From assembly GCF_016808335.1 (NCBI RefSeq), contig NC_053150.1:41815607-41879606 (forward strand): 64,000 bases of DNA. Reading direction: 5' to 3'. The position numbers and the translations under genes were made by a program. This DNA comes from Panicum virgatum. Its lineage: Eukaryota > Streptophyta > Magnoliopsida > Poales > Poaceae. Positions 30,900-42,378 of this stretch are shown here, piece by piece. Each line of letters begins with the position of its first letter. The stretch's first letter is position 1. The notes beneath the pieces were generated by a model. It made no database searches, was not told where the DNA came from, and worked only from the letters and a program-made list of their open reading frames with translations.

Positions 30900-32288
30900 T
30901 GTAACAATCGCCGGGGTGTTGGACTCTACAGGGAGGGTGTGAATAGGGTTGTTAATTCGCTTTCTAACTTAGGGTTCAAACTACATGCATAAGATAAACC
31001 TAACACGTCCTACACATTCTAGTTATGACTAAGGTTTATCTATACTACTCTCTACTTACCCCAAAAGACTTGCAACCTATAGCCAATCCTAATCAAACTA
31101 ACTATGAAAGTAAAGACACGCAAAATAGAGTAAATGCGGAAACGTAATACGGTAAGTAAAGTGGTAAGAGCAAGAGGGATGCAAACTCCCGAGTAGACAC
31201 GGTCATGTAACATGGTTCGACTCAAACACCTACGTCCATGGGATACCGAGGCTCTTCCGATCACCGTCTTGCACTAGGCCACCAAGGCACACTGGCAAGC
31301 AAAGGCAAGTGCCCACAAGATACCGAGTCTCGTGCACTGCCACCGTCTCTCTCGGTCACCCGGCCGAAATACACTACGGAGCTTCTCCACCAAGGAGGGG
31401 GTCTCCTCTTCCCCCGTACAAAGTGTCGGCACCGCTCCACACCAAGTCGGAGGGTCGTCGACGGGAATGCTTTGCTTGCCTCGGCAAGACTTCTCTTAAG
31501 CTAGCTCTCTCTCAAGAACTAAGCCTATACAAGTGCACAAAGCACTCTCTCAAAACTTCTCACAAGCTAGATATAGCACTAAGCACTTTTAGGATGGTTG
31601 GTGATGGATCTTTGCTTGGGCAGCACTTTCTTCAGCTCTTGAGGCTTCCAACCATGTGTGACAACCGGCCATGGGGGTATATATAGGCAGTACAAGCAAA
31701 AATAGCCGTTGGAGAAAAGCTGCCTGAAAAGTACCTAACGCCGGTTAATCCGACGCTCCCCAATAGTCATCGTCGGTTCAACCGGTGAATGTAATCTGCC
31801 CGACTGAAATACTAGCCGTTACTTGTACGGGCAATTAACCGATGTAGTGTCGGTTCAACCGGTGAATGTAGTTGTCCTCTGATCAATTGAAAAACTAACT
31901 CTCTGGACAACTACACCGACATAATTGACCGGTGCATCATCGGTTCAACCGATGTATGCATTTTCCTTGGTCTTCTTCTGTCATTGCACCGACGTGTTCA
32001 ATATCTTCATCGTCGGTTCATCCGGTGCACTCTGCTAACTGAGTCTTCTCTGAGCCCATTGCACCGGTGAATGTAATTTTCCTCACGCCGGTTTAACCGG
32101 TGAGTGCAAATTACCTCTGTCTTGGTCATTTCGACCTGATTTCTTCGGGGTTTTGTATCTTTTCATCCCTTGGACCTATAAACCTGATAATGATCATCTT
32201 AACACATATATTAGCCCAAGTGTTGTGTGTGTCATCAATCGCCAAAACATTATATTGAAATATGGCATGAGAGGCCATTTTTGCTACA
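30900..32288 (-). repeat. 3' LTR of the Sirevirus
   Basis: On the minus strand it starts TGTAGC just after the polypurine tract and ends TTACA. It is nearly collinear with 38,986-40,375, with scattered substitutions. Positions 31,740-32,105 contain repeated CGGTTCAACCGGTGAATG-type palindromes, also present in the other LTR. Confidence 0.85.
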
Positions 32289-33562
32289 ATCTCCCCCTTT
32301 TTGGTGATTGATGACAACACAACCAAATCAAGCAAGATGAAATGCAAGAATAAAAAAATGGTACCAAATTGAAAAGTTAGAAACTACTTAGCATGCTCGG
32401 ATGACATTTCAATGCTCATTTTAAAAGCCACCTCATTTGATTAGTCCATAGGACGAAATGCTTCCAGCTTGATAGCAATTGTGAAACAATGGCTTGTGGC
32501 CAATGTAAGACAATTGTGTGGTTTGAACCATATGAGCAATAAAAATTTTTGTACCTTAGTTCATGGGATCATCAAATTGCACTTCTCCCCATATTGACTA
32601 AGTACCTCCCCCTATCACCACGCATCCTTTTGCATTGTATTTTTCATTCCTCCCCCTTGCTAATGGCATCATTTACTCCAAACTATTTGCTTGCTTTTAG
32701 GGTACATTTCTCCCCCTTTGTCATCAAACACCTAAAAGCTTCATAACCACCAACAGCAAAGAGCATTAGTAGCAAAAGGAATTTACTAGTGATAGAGTGT
32801 TATACCCACTAAATTTGGCATATCTCCCTTTGTTTGAACGAGCTCCCCCTTTTTCAAAGCTTGTGACACTTCTCATCTTAACACTAATTGTGATGCCAAT
32901 TGTGACTTGTAGGGGTAGTGTTCAAAAGAAATTTGAACTCATGGAGATAGCTCTAGGTGACTACAACAAATAGCACTTGTAAAGCATATTAGTCACACAA
33001 ACGTAAGTTATAGAGTTAGCTCCCCCTAAATGTGTGCATTAGTGTTTGAATCACTTTAAACAAATGTATGCACTTGTAATTCACATAATGGGGATTTAAC
33101 TTCATAACTTGCCAATCAAGGCATCATAAGCAAGCAATTGATATCAAAAGTATTTTTACCACGAATATGAGAGATATCAAATTGCAAGATATGCTATAAA
33201 AGACATATGCCATGTGAGAGAATCAATTAAGCTCATGTAGGTTGCAAAAAGATATGATAAAGTATAGACAACCTACCATATGAAATTTCTAGGAAAGCAT
33301 ATCAAAAGAAAGATACCAATAGTAAAGATAAGATCATGCATTCCTAGAGAGGCATTGAGCTACAATGATGCATGAAGGATATCAAATGAAATTGAGATCA
33401 TCCTTTTACCTTGCTCATTACCTCATATGTAGGGGAGAGGAATTTGGGTCACTAATCTTTAATCCGCAACTTGGTTTTAATTCAACTTTGCATGATGCAT
33501 CCCTACTCATGTATCCCAAACCTTGCCAAGCCTCCAAATTCCCCGTGATGCTCGTTTGGTGC
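32289..33562 (-). other. 3' internal region of the Sirevirus with multiple polypurine tracts
   Basis: The plus strand shows CTCCCCCTTTTTGG at 32,291-32,304 and similar tracts near 32,605, 32,649, 32,709, 32,842 and 33,019, which read AAAGGGGGAG on the element's strand. Multiple polypurine tracts are a described Sirevirus hallmark. No coding sequence is seen; pol should lie before this region but is missing. Confidence 0.7.
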
Positions 33563-33650
33563 CTAAGTTTTAGGAATCCAAACCTTTTGAGAGCCATCCA
33601 TGGTATGAATAATATCATTGGGCACCCAAATAGGTCGGTTCCATCCATAT

Positions 33651-36600
33651 TGAAGCATCCCCTCATAAGAGAGAACTTAAATGTGATACAAACATCAGTC
33701 CCAGGAGGCTGATGCCACATTTATTACATCAGATGGTTCATTACCATACAAACCTCCGAGGAGGACACTCGATACAGATGATAATAAAAAGTAACCAAGC
33801 TACGACATAACACCAGACCGCAACCCACATGGGGTCTAGCTCGGGCTCAGAGTACTGCGTCAGCGAAAACATCTCGAACAGGGCCGGCTCCACAGGCAAG
33901 GTTGGGTGCAGAACGATAACCCTACTCGGCGTCGTCTGGTATGAAGTCTGGGTCTTCTTCTGTAAAAAGTAAGAATGGGGTGAGTACAAACGTACTCGGC
34001 AAGTTCAACCACACCCACAGAGGGGGTTATATCAGAATAATATGCACAAGTAAATCAAGGGTAAGGTTACGGTTCGGTTTGCAGAAAGCTAGATTTTATG
34101 CAGGGGTTTATTTAGCAGAAAACATTTCATAAACCAGTTTTTGTATTGAGTAACACGGAGTTCAAGTTTTAAACTGCTACCGGACTCCCCGTCCGTTGTA
34201 GCACACGGCACCACTGCCGGACACGATTCCAAAACAACTCACACCAGCCCATCCCAATGAAACACTAGTTATGTGACCACACCGTAACTCGCCCAATACC
34301 GTGGGCACGGCTATTCGAATAGCTTTTTAACTCTGCAGAGGTGTGCAACTTTACCCACAAGCGGGTACCACAACACGAGCACCGAAGTGTCGGTGTAGAT
34401 CCTGACATAGCCATTACCCACCTTAGCTAAACCTGACTAGCCATCACGGGATGCACCAAGGGGTCATCGACCGTTCACTTAGGTATAACCGGGCATAAGT
34501 CACTCTGGGCTTATCCCTTCTCCTTAGTCACCCGTTGCTCTCAGCTCTCCTGATGGCTATCAAATTAACTAGTGGGATTTATGCTAAGCCGTTGCCCATT
34601 CAACGGTCGAGTGGTTTGCACGACAGTGGAGTTAGGTGAGATGACACACCAACTCGGTCCTTAGACACGACAAGATGGATATCTCCCTTCTTTGCCCTGC
34701 CACATTGGCACAAGCACACCAAATGGCAAATCCGTAGAAATGCCATCCATCCCGTCTGAACTTTCTTTACAAAAACACCACATTTATCCCATCCCACATA
34801 CGCACGCATTTTCTTTATAAATAGTATCATGAGTAAAGTCCTAAGCGTTCTAATAATGATTAACGTCCAAGCGAAATCAGACATTAATCTAGGTGGTCAA
34901 GGAATGGTCATCACAAATCAAGGGGTGGCTATCCAACCGTGTTTTTATGCAAGCAAAACATATGTAATTTTATAAAGCAGGCCATTGGGTTGTGTTTATA
35001 AAAACTAGGACAGAAACATGCATCAAAGGATGGGATTGAACTTGCCGTCTTCAAAGCCTTCTGGGATGTCTTGTCCTTCGGGCTCGGGGTCGAGGAACGG
35101 GTCCTCGTTCACCTGCTCATAGAACTACTCATTGATGGGCCCTCCTTTGTTCACTCCATGGTCTACAGCGCACACAAACAAGCACACAATCAATATTCAG
35201 AAAATAGAGATCTATCATTGAGCTCGAATCGGGAACACATGAAATATGGAGTACAAAGTAATATTTTCGAGTGGTTTCTGAATGGCATGGCTGGAATTAA
35301 GTTAAAAGAGGCGTGGTAAAGTTTTGGGTCGATCAGAGATGTTTTGGTGCATGAAATAATAGGCCAAAGGGTTAATTAGGGGTCCGAGGGTTCATTTGCA
35401 AATTATTTTTGAAATGGAAAGGACCTGGTTGTAATTACTGGGAAAGCTTGGGCCATTCAGGAAAAGGGTAGGGTCCTAATTTTTATTAAGTTTATATTGC
35501 GGAGGGTTTGCTTGAAAATATAATAAAGGCTAGGGCCTTATTAGCAAAAGGCCAAGGGCAGGGGGGTTCTTTAGCAAATAGCAAAAAGGGGAGGGGGCCA
35601 TGGGCAAAAATGCCCTCTCTTCCTCCTCCCTCCTCGGGAAATAGAGGAGGAGTCGAGCGGCGCCGGCGGCGGCCCGATTCGGCCGCTATGGGCCTCGGCG
35701 GCGGCTCGGGGTAGAGGGGAAAGGGGAAGGGAAGCCTGCGGGGTTGATCCCCGGCCGTAGCTCGGGCAGAGGTGACCCGGGGTGGCCTGGCCGCAACGGC
35801 GTGCGGCAGCGGGCGGCGGGGCTTCGTGCCGGCGCTCTGGGGGTGCGGTGGCGATCAAGGAGAGGGGGAGGAGCATCAGGGAGCCCTAAGGGTGTCATCC
35901 CCTACCTTGATTTGGGCCGAGGAGTAGTGGGGAGGGGGGGCTCCGCGGTGGCCGGCGGCGGCAATGGCAAGCGGCGGCACTGCAAGCTAGAAAAGGAGGG
36001 CTGGGGTGGCGGAGTTGGCTGTGGTGGGGTTGTGGAGCTCAGGGGTGCTCTGCGGCCCCTTTTATAGGCGGCCAAGGCGGTGGGGGGTGAGCGGGGCGAC
36101 GGCCGGCGAGGCAGCTCTGAGGGTGGCGTTAATGGTGTGGGGCGGGCGCTGCCGGAGTGGTCTTGTCGCCGTGGTGGTGCAGCGTTGACGCGGTGAGCGT
36201 GCCGAGGCGAGCACAGGCGACGCGACGCCTCGGGTAGGCGGCGCTGTGCGGGCGTCAACGGTGGTGTGCGCGGGCGGGGCAGGGCGAGCGGGACCGGCGG
36301 CGTGGTGCGGTCGTCGCCGTGGCGAGTCGTGGCGTGGGCGCGCGCACGGCTCGGGTCGCGGGGCTGCCTTGCAGCGCGCGGGGACAGGGAGCAGGGCGAT
36401 GGGCGGTGTGGGTGCGCACGGGCGGCGGCGTGGCACGGCTTCGCGGCCGGCGTCGTGGTGAGCCCGTGCCTGCGCGCGCGCGTGCGTACGCGTGGGCACG
36501 GCCCGGGGGTGGTGTGCGCGCAGCGAGAGGTAGGCGGCCGGGGCGCAGGGCTGCCCTGCAGCGTGGGCGCGTGCGGCAGGGGCGGCGCCGAGCTGGTGCG

Positions 36601-37033
36601 GCTGGGGCGCGGTCCAGGGGGGAGGCGTGCTCAGGTGGGGAGCGTGGTCGGGTGGAGCAGGAGGCGACGGGGCCAGCCAAGCGCGCGGGGAGGGAGAGAG
36701 GAGAGGAAGGAGAGAGGAAAAAGGAAGAAAAGAAAAGAGAAAAGGAAAAAGAAAATGAAAAAAAGAGAAATGGAGAGAGAGAAAGAGAGGGAAAGAGAGG
36801 GAGATTCGCGCCGAGATCACGACGTCGATCGCGGAGCCGGTCGGTCACGTTCCGCGGTCGCCCGCGTGCGCTGACGAGGCCACAGGGAAAAGGGGTCGAG
36901 ATGCTAGAGATCGGACGATTGGAACAGGGAAAGATTCCGGGAGTTAGGGCGGACTTTGAGCTCAACGATGGAACACTTGGTTTTGAAAATAATTGTCGCA
37001 CGATTTAATTTAGCGGATTTTTGGGATATTACA
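33651..37033 (-). mobile_element. Solo Ty3/gypsy LTR, 3.38 kb, inside gag
   Basis: A perfect 5-bp duplication CATAT flanks it (33,646-33,650 and 37,034-37,038). Read on the minus strand it runs TGTAATATCCC to GGATGCTTCA. No second LTR or internal region is present, so it arose by LTR-LTR recombination after insertion. On the minus strand the order is AT-rich start, pyrimidine tract (36,690-36,800), GC-rich block (36,690-35,630), AT-rich spacer, 140-nt acidic frame and 3' part. The long GC-rich frames on both strands are treated as compositional. Confidence 0.85.
35023..35162 (-). other. Exon-like 140-nt acidic reading frame in the solo LTR
   Basis: Read on the minus strand, an acceptor-like GCGCTGTAG ends at 35,163. 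Then come two leading bases, 45 codons and TGA at 35,025-35,023. The peptide includes YEQVNEDPFLDPEPEGQ and IPEGFEDGKF, and is strongly acidic. Codon 12 is TAG (35,125-35,127), where CAG would fit. The length and phase match the frame at 8,084-8,223 in the other gypsy LTR. A donor-like CAAG/GTAGGG lies upstream near 35,904. Function unknown. Confidence 0.45.
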
Positions 37034-38970
37034 CATATGTTCTCCACCCCATGACATGAGCTACCACCTTACCATTCTTCTTCTTTTCAAGTATATAGTG
37101 GTTGCTCTTTTGCTTGTTCTTGTGGGTGGGCTTGGTGTACATGTATGATGCCTTCAAGTTTGGAGATGTGTTTTTCTATATCTCCTTAGCCTTCTTGTGT
37201 CCCTTCTTGCTCTTGTTCAAGTTCTTGGGCTTGCCATTTTATTTGCCCTTTGCTTTGCCCTCTTTCTCCTTGCATTGGTAGGACTTGTGGCCTTCTTTGC
37301 AACATTTGAAGCAAGTCACGGTTTCTCCCTTCTCAAGCTTCTTCACGCCCACGGAGGTGTTATCTTGAGAAGGTTGGGCTTGCTCTTGAGTGTATTTTCC
37401 TTTGAGCCGCCTCAAGTCTGTATATAGCCTTTCTACCTCTTGCTTGATCTCATCATTCTCCTTGGCAATGAGATCATCACATGTTTCTACAACCACATCC
37501 TCATTGCAAGGGGTTAGATCACAAGAGGTAGACGCATCTACCTTGACAATGGGAATAGCACAAGGAATATTGCAAGGAAATGATTTATCTGATGATGATT
37601 CACTTTTAGATTCAAGACTCTTATATTTCATTTTAAGCTATTCATGCTCATTGTCTAACAAATTGTATTTGTTTAGCAAGTTCTCATATCTTGAGACAAA
37701 TGAGGCATGAAGTTTTTCTTTAGCCTTGAGAGCTTTGATTTCTTTATTTTGTTTAGTGAGATGTTCTTGTTGATTATGGAGAAGTGTCATCATCTAACTA
37801 ATTTCATCAGTTTCAACATCGGATTCATCATTGGAGGAGTCATCACTTACATCGTTATTACCTTGTACCATGAGACACATGGGATGTGGTGATGATCTCC
37901 GAGGGCGATGGGTGGTGGACCTCTTGGAATTTTTCTTGTGACTTGAGCTTTCACCACTTTTTTTGGGCTTGTAGATGGCGGAGAGAGTTTGAGATCTTGA
38001 TTTGTTCTTTTTCTTCGCCATCTTCTCCATCCCAACCACACTCCCTCTAATGAGAGTTTTGTACCCCAAGCTCATAGAGCTCATGTACATGCTCGGCAAT
38101 CTTGCGGTGATGGTATAGCACGGCTCTTGGATATTCTTCATCGCTTGAACTTGATTCATCTTCACTCTCATCCTCTTCTTCTTTTTCACTTGAGCTTGAT
38201 GAGTCTTGTCGCCTTGGTTGATATTTGCATGAATGATTGGCGGCAAGACTTTTGCGGCTTGAAGAAGAGGTTGACTCTTGCTCCTTCTTTGTCATTCCCA
38301 TACTATACTCATGAGCAATGATTTGATTGATGACTTGGTTGGGTGTAAGCTTGACCAAGTCTTCCTTTTGCAAGAGTGTGTTGATGATGTCGTAGTCGGG
38401 TTTGCGAAAGCTTCGGAGAATCTTGCGGTTGATTTCTCCATCTTTAAGTTGATTGAGACATAAGGCATTGATTTCATTGACAAGAGTATTTAATCGTGAA
38501 TACATGTCATGAGCATTTTCATTGGGAAGTTGCTTAAAACTACTCAGCTCCTCGCCGAGAATATGATATTTTTGATTGGCAACATCCTTTGTGCCCTCAT
38601 GATTCTCGACAATTTACTTCCATAGCTTATGAGCATTTTCATTAGCAAATACACGATTAAACACACTATCACATAGAGAAGACAAAAGAATTGATTTTGT
38701 AATGGCATCATATTGTCTCTCGGCCTTAGTCTCATTTTTCTTGCTTAATTCGGTGACACGCCAAACATCAAGCCCACGGGCTTGGAGATGTGCTTGCATA
38801 AACACTTTCCATCGAGAAAAACCCGTGCCATCGAAGAACGGAGCCCTATCGGTACTCATCCCTTCTCCGGACATGATACTCATTCGACGGTGAAATCGAC
38901 GGGTCTCCTACGAGCTTTCTCACAAATTTACCAATGGAATTGGCTAATCCTCGTAAGAGGTGTGAGACCA

Positions 38971-38983
38971 GGCTCTGATACCA
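38971..38983 (-). promoter_or_regulatory. Primer binding site (tRNA-Met type)
   Basis: The minus strand reads TGGTATCAGAGCC, complementary to the 3' end of plant initiator tRNA-Met. It lies two bases inside the 5' LTR end and primes minus-strand DNA synthesis in copia elements. Confidence 0.85.
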
Positions 38984-38985
38984 AT

Positions 38986-40375
38986 TATAAGGATCGCCAG
39001 GGTGTCCGACCCTAGAGGTGGAGGGGGTGAATAGGGTCGCTAATTCGCTTTCTAACCTAGGGCTCAAACTACTTGCATAAGATAAACCTAACACGTTCTA
39101 CACATGCTAGTTATGACTAAGATTTATCTATACTACTCTCTACTTACCCCAAAAGACTTGCAACCTATAACCAATTCTAATCAAACTAACTAGGAAAGTA
39201 AAGGCACACAAGATAGAGTAAATGCGGAAACGTATTACGGTAAGTAAAGTGGTAAGGGCAAGAGGGATGCAAACTCCCGAGTAGACACGGTCATGTAACG
39301 TGGTTCGGCTCAAACACCTACGTCCACGGGACACCGAGGCTCTTCCGATCACCGTCTTGCACTAGGCCACCAAGGCGCACCGGCAAGCAAAGGCAAGTGC
39401 CCACAAGATACCGAGTCTCGTGCACTGCCACCATCTCTCTCGGTCACCCGGCCGAAATCCACTACGGAGCTTCTCCACCAAGGAGGGGGTCTCCTCTTCC
39501 CCCGTACAAAGTGACGGCACCGCTCCACACCAAGTTGGAGGGTCATCGACGGGAATGCTTTGCTTGCCTCGGCAAGACTTCTCTTAAGATAGCTCTCTCA
39601 AGAACTAAGTCTATACAAGTGCACAAAGCACTCTCTCAAAGCTTCTCACAAGCAAGATATAGCACTAAGCACTTCTAGGATGGTTGGTGATGGATCTTTG
39701 CTTGGGCAGCACTTTTTTCAGCTCTTGAGGCTTCCAACCATGTGTGACAACCGGCCATGGGGGTATATATAGGCAGCACAAGCAAAAATAGCCGTTGGAG
39801 AAAAGCTGCCTGAAAAGTAACTAACGCCGGTTAATCCAACGCTCCCCCGATAGCCATCGTCGGTTCAATCGGTGAATGTAATCTGCCCGACTGAAATACT
39901 AGCCGTTACTTGTACGGGCAATTAACCGATGTAGCGTCGGTTCAACCGGTGAACGTAGTTGTCCTCTGATCAACTGAAAAACTAACTCTCTGGACAACTA
40001 CACCGACGTAATTGACCGGTGCATCATCAGTTCAACCGATGTATGCATTTTTCTTGGTCTTCTTCTGCCATTGCACCGACGTGTTCAATATCTTCATCGT
40101 CGGTTCATCCGGTGCACTCTGCTAACTGAGTCTTCTCTGAGCCCATTGCACCGGTGAGTGTAATTTTCCTCACGCCGGTTTAACCGGTGAGTGCAAATTA
40201 CCTCTGTCTTGGTCCTTTCGACATGATTTCTTCGGGGTTTTGTATCTTTTCATCCCTTGGACCTATTAGCCTGATAATGATCATCTTAACACATATATTA
40301 GTCCAAGTATTGTGTGTGTCATCAATCGCCAAAACATTATATTGAAATATGGCATGAGAGGCCATTTTCGCTACA
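38986..40375 (-). repeat. 5' LTR of the Sirevirus
   Basis: Collinear with 30,900-32,288. It would carry the element promoter. The end at 40,375 reads TGTAGC on the minus strand and is followed by ACTAT on the plus strand, which does not match the left flank exactly. Confidence 0.85.
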
Positions 40376-41369
40376 ACTATGCCAACCATTCTTGGTACTA
40401 GCTAACCAACCGATCACACGCTATATTAGACTACCACCTGATATGCAATGATCGTGACGAGAGGGTGGCCAAAGTTGGGCCAGCGTTGAGATCACAAAGT
40501 TGTGGCTAAGAGCAAGGGTAAGCACTGCGTCGCAATGCTTCTTCATTCTCCGTAGAATCTGGAGAATGTCCATCCCCTACTGCCTACTGGTGATGTCTAA
40601 ACATACATGTCCGCAGGCCCAATGCAAGCAAAAAGCCACTGCACGTCCAATCTAATCCTTTTTCACAATCCTCCTGCATCTCTGTTCTTGCCGAGGGAGG
40701 GTCCTTGACGTTACTCCAAAATTTTGTTGACGATATTGCTACAAGACACTACCGCACCTCACAATTAACACCACAAACTCAAAAAGATTGACACCACAAG
40801 TAGATCAGGAACCAGAACAATATTGATCAGGCCATAATTGGTATAGGTTTGAACATGAACATAGGTTACTGAAATTCTGAACGTAAACTTGTGCTCTGCA
40901 CTATGGAGATTGTTGGCTTCCAAAAAGCAAGAAACTTAGATCGATTGTTCCCCAACAGAAATTAGGCCATGGAGGCATGGCGCCATGCAACAGATGACAG
41001 AATTAAATATAATAGCAACAGACAACCTAGAGGATCATAAAGTAGTGAAGCTAGCAAAAGAACAACTGAATCAGTTGAACTGAGCAGTGGGCAGCATTAC
41101 TGCAAGGTCTGGCAGATAAGAAACATATTACCACTACTAGCGAATGGTAGTAGCTAAGATCGAGAAGATAGGCAGTCGTGACAGGAGGTGCGCTTGCCAT
41201 GCGGCCACATCACTGATAAAAAAGATGTAGGCAAAAGGAGGCACCACTGCACTAGCAGTAGAGAAGCACTCTTGATTACTGAAGTAAGTAGCATGTGATG
41301 AGAAAGATTTAAGTTTATGAATAATAATTAGAGAAAAGATACAAGATATATTTAGAATATCAATACTAG
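40376..41369. other. Spacer, probably mostly Helitron interior
   Basis: No supported gene. A Helitron 3' end follows at 41,370-41,397, so much of this stretch may belong to that element; its 5' end was not found. Confidence 0.4.
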
Positions 41370-41397
41370 CCGTGCAAATGCACGGGTCACTTCACTA
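41370..41397 (+). mobile_element. Helitron 3' terminus
   Basis: A CCGTGC/GCACGG hairpin (41,370-41,375 and 41,380-41,385) is followed after eight bases by CTAG (41,394-41,397) and a T. This is the Helitron 3'-end signature, and the hairpin sequence is close to that of the Helitrons at 16,584 and 43,284. Confidence 0.6.
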
Positions 41398-41404
41398 GTT
41401 GTAC

Positions 41405-42376
41405 AAATATTATATGCTTTGGAAATTGCAAACAGTTGTGCCTCATCGGTCGTTTGTTCCCTAGCTAGATACATACATGTGTTGAGATTGTGGCCTGATG
41501 TTGTGAGCTGTAAATTTTCCAATTTGCAAGAGATATAATTGTATATAGCAATTGGGAGCTGCAGTTGGAAGAAGAAAAAGAATTTGAAAAATAGAAACTG
41601 ACAAAGACATGTGACGAAGAAGAGATGGCATGATCACCTTAATATTTGTTTTTGGTTTGCTAGTATTTGTTTACTATTTCATCAACCTTAACTCCTACAC
41701 GCATTAGTAATTTCAGAGATGTGATTGTTAAGAATTCATGATTTAATAAGGACCCTTATCGAAACAAATTTTGTAATCCGCTATATTCAATTTTTCACAT
41801 AATACTCATATAGATATTTTTTAATATAGTTTTCATATTGTACTATGCTACTTCAGTTACCAATCAATCTATGTAGAAGCAAAAATACATACTGAGTCAA
41901 GGGCTCGAATCTGGATGAGTAGGCTATACCACAAGAAACCTAATTAACTAAGCTACGCCTCAATTCGTTTGTGCACATTCTTAACTTATTATTTTTCCAA
42001 AAACTTCTTAGTTTAAAATATTCATTCACTCCACTAGAAAAGTTAGAGGCTCCCGATGGCTTTGGATATGCCATTATCTTACTTCCTGAGAAATAATGTT
42101 ATCCACAAATAGTATAAAATTAGAAAAAATCAAACAGTTATATCTCATTTACCATTTGCTCCCTAGCTGCGCATGTCTTGAGATTGCGGTGTGATGCTGT
42201 GATCCGGAAATATTCCAATATGCATGAAATTGTAATTGTTTAGAGCAATTGGAAGCTGCAGTTGGAAAAAAAAAAGGGAAAGAAAGAAAAGGATTTGAGA
42301 AACAGAAAATGCCCAAGAAATGCGACGGAGAAGAGATAGGGAGGATAACCGCTTTAATCCTTTTGTCCTTGTTTGC
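41405..42376. repeat. Direct repeat pair of about 260 bp
   Basis: 41,405-41,665 and 42,110-42,376 share the order CCCTAGCT, TTGAGATTG, GATGNTGTGA, AATTGNNAGCTGCAGTTGGAA, GAAGAGATNG and TTTGTCCTTGTTTGCT-like phrases. Between them, the minus strand near 41,899-41,967 reads TAGCTTAGTTAATTAGG then GATTCGAGCCC, resembling A and B boxes of a tRNA-derived SINE (weak). Confidence 0.55.
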
Positions 42377-42378
42377 TA

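Larger units (their letters stand above)
33563..38883 (-). pseudogene. Sirevirus gag, degraded and split by a solo LTR
   Basis: The frame begins near ATG 38,883 (with APFFDGTGFSRWKVFMQAHL close to the start). It has an in-frame TAA at 38,614-38,616, continues to about 38,047 through a block reading NALCLNQLKDGEINRKILRS, then shifts frame. A CCHC zinc knuckle CFKCCKEGHKSYQC lies near 37,280-37,320. The solo LTR (33,651-37,033) interrupts it; after removal the frame continues through NRPIWVPND and GSQKVWIPKT to a TAG at 33,563-33,565. The protein would have packaged element RNA. Stops and frameshifts make it non-functional. Confidence 0.8.
30900..40375 (-). mobile_element. Sirevirus-lineage Ty1/copia element, gag only
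   Basis: Two LTRs of about 1.39 kb (30,900-32,288 and 38,986-40,375) flank an internal region on the minus strand. The tRNA-Met primer site (TGGTATCAGAGCC, 38,971-38,983) and a polypurine tract (32,289-32,304) fix the orientation. A gag frame follows the primer site; protease, integrase and reverse transcriptase are absent. Several polypurine-like tracts and CGGTTNAACCGGTG palindromes in the LTR agree with the Sirevirus lineage. Flanking 5-mers do not form a clear target duplication. A solo gypsy LTR is nested in gag. Confidence 0.82.

Noticed and set aside
36062..37008. Long open frames on both strands in the solo LTR
   Set aside because: The stretch is extremely GC-rich or purine-rich, the frames overlap on both strands and are low-complexity, and they lie within an LTR.
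30889..40380. Clean target duplication for the Sirevirus
   Set aside because: The bases before 30,900 and after 40,375 (TAGTA and ACTAT) do not match as required; ACTAG/ACTAT is only suggestive.
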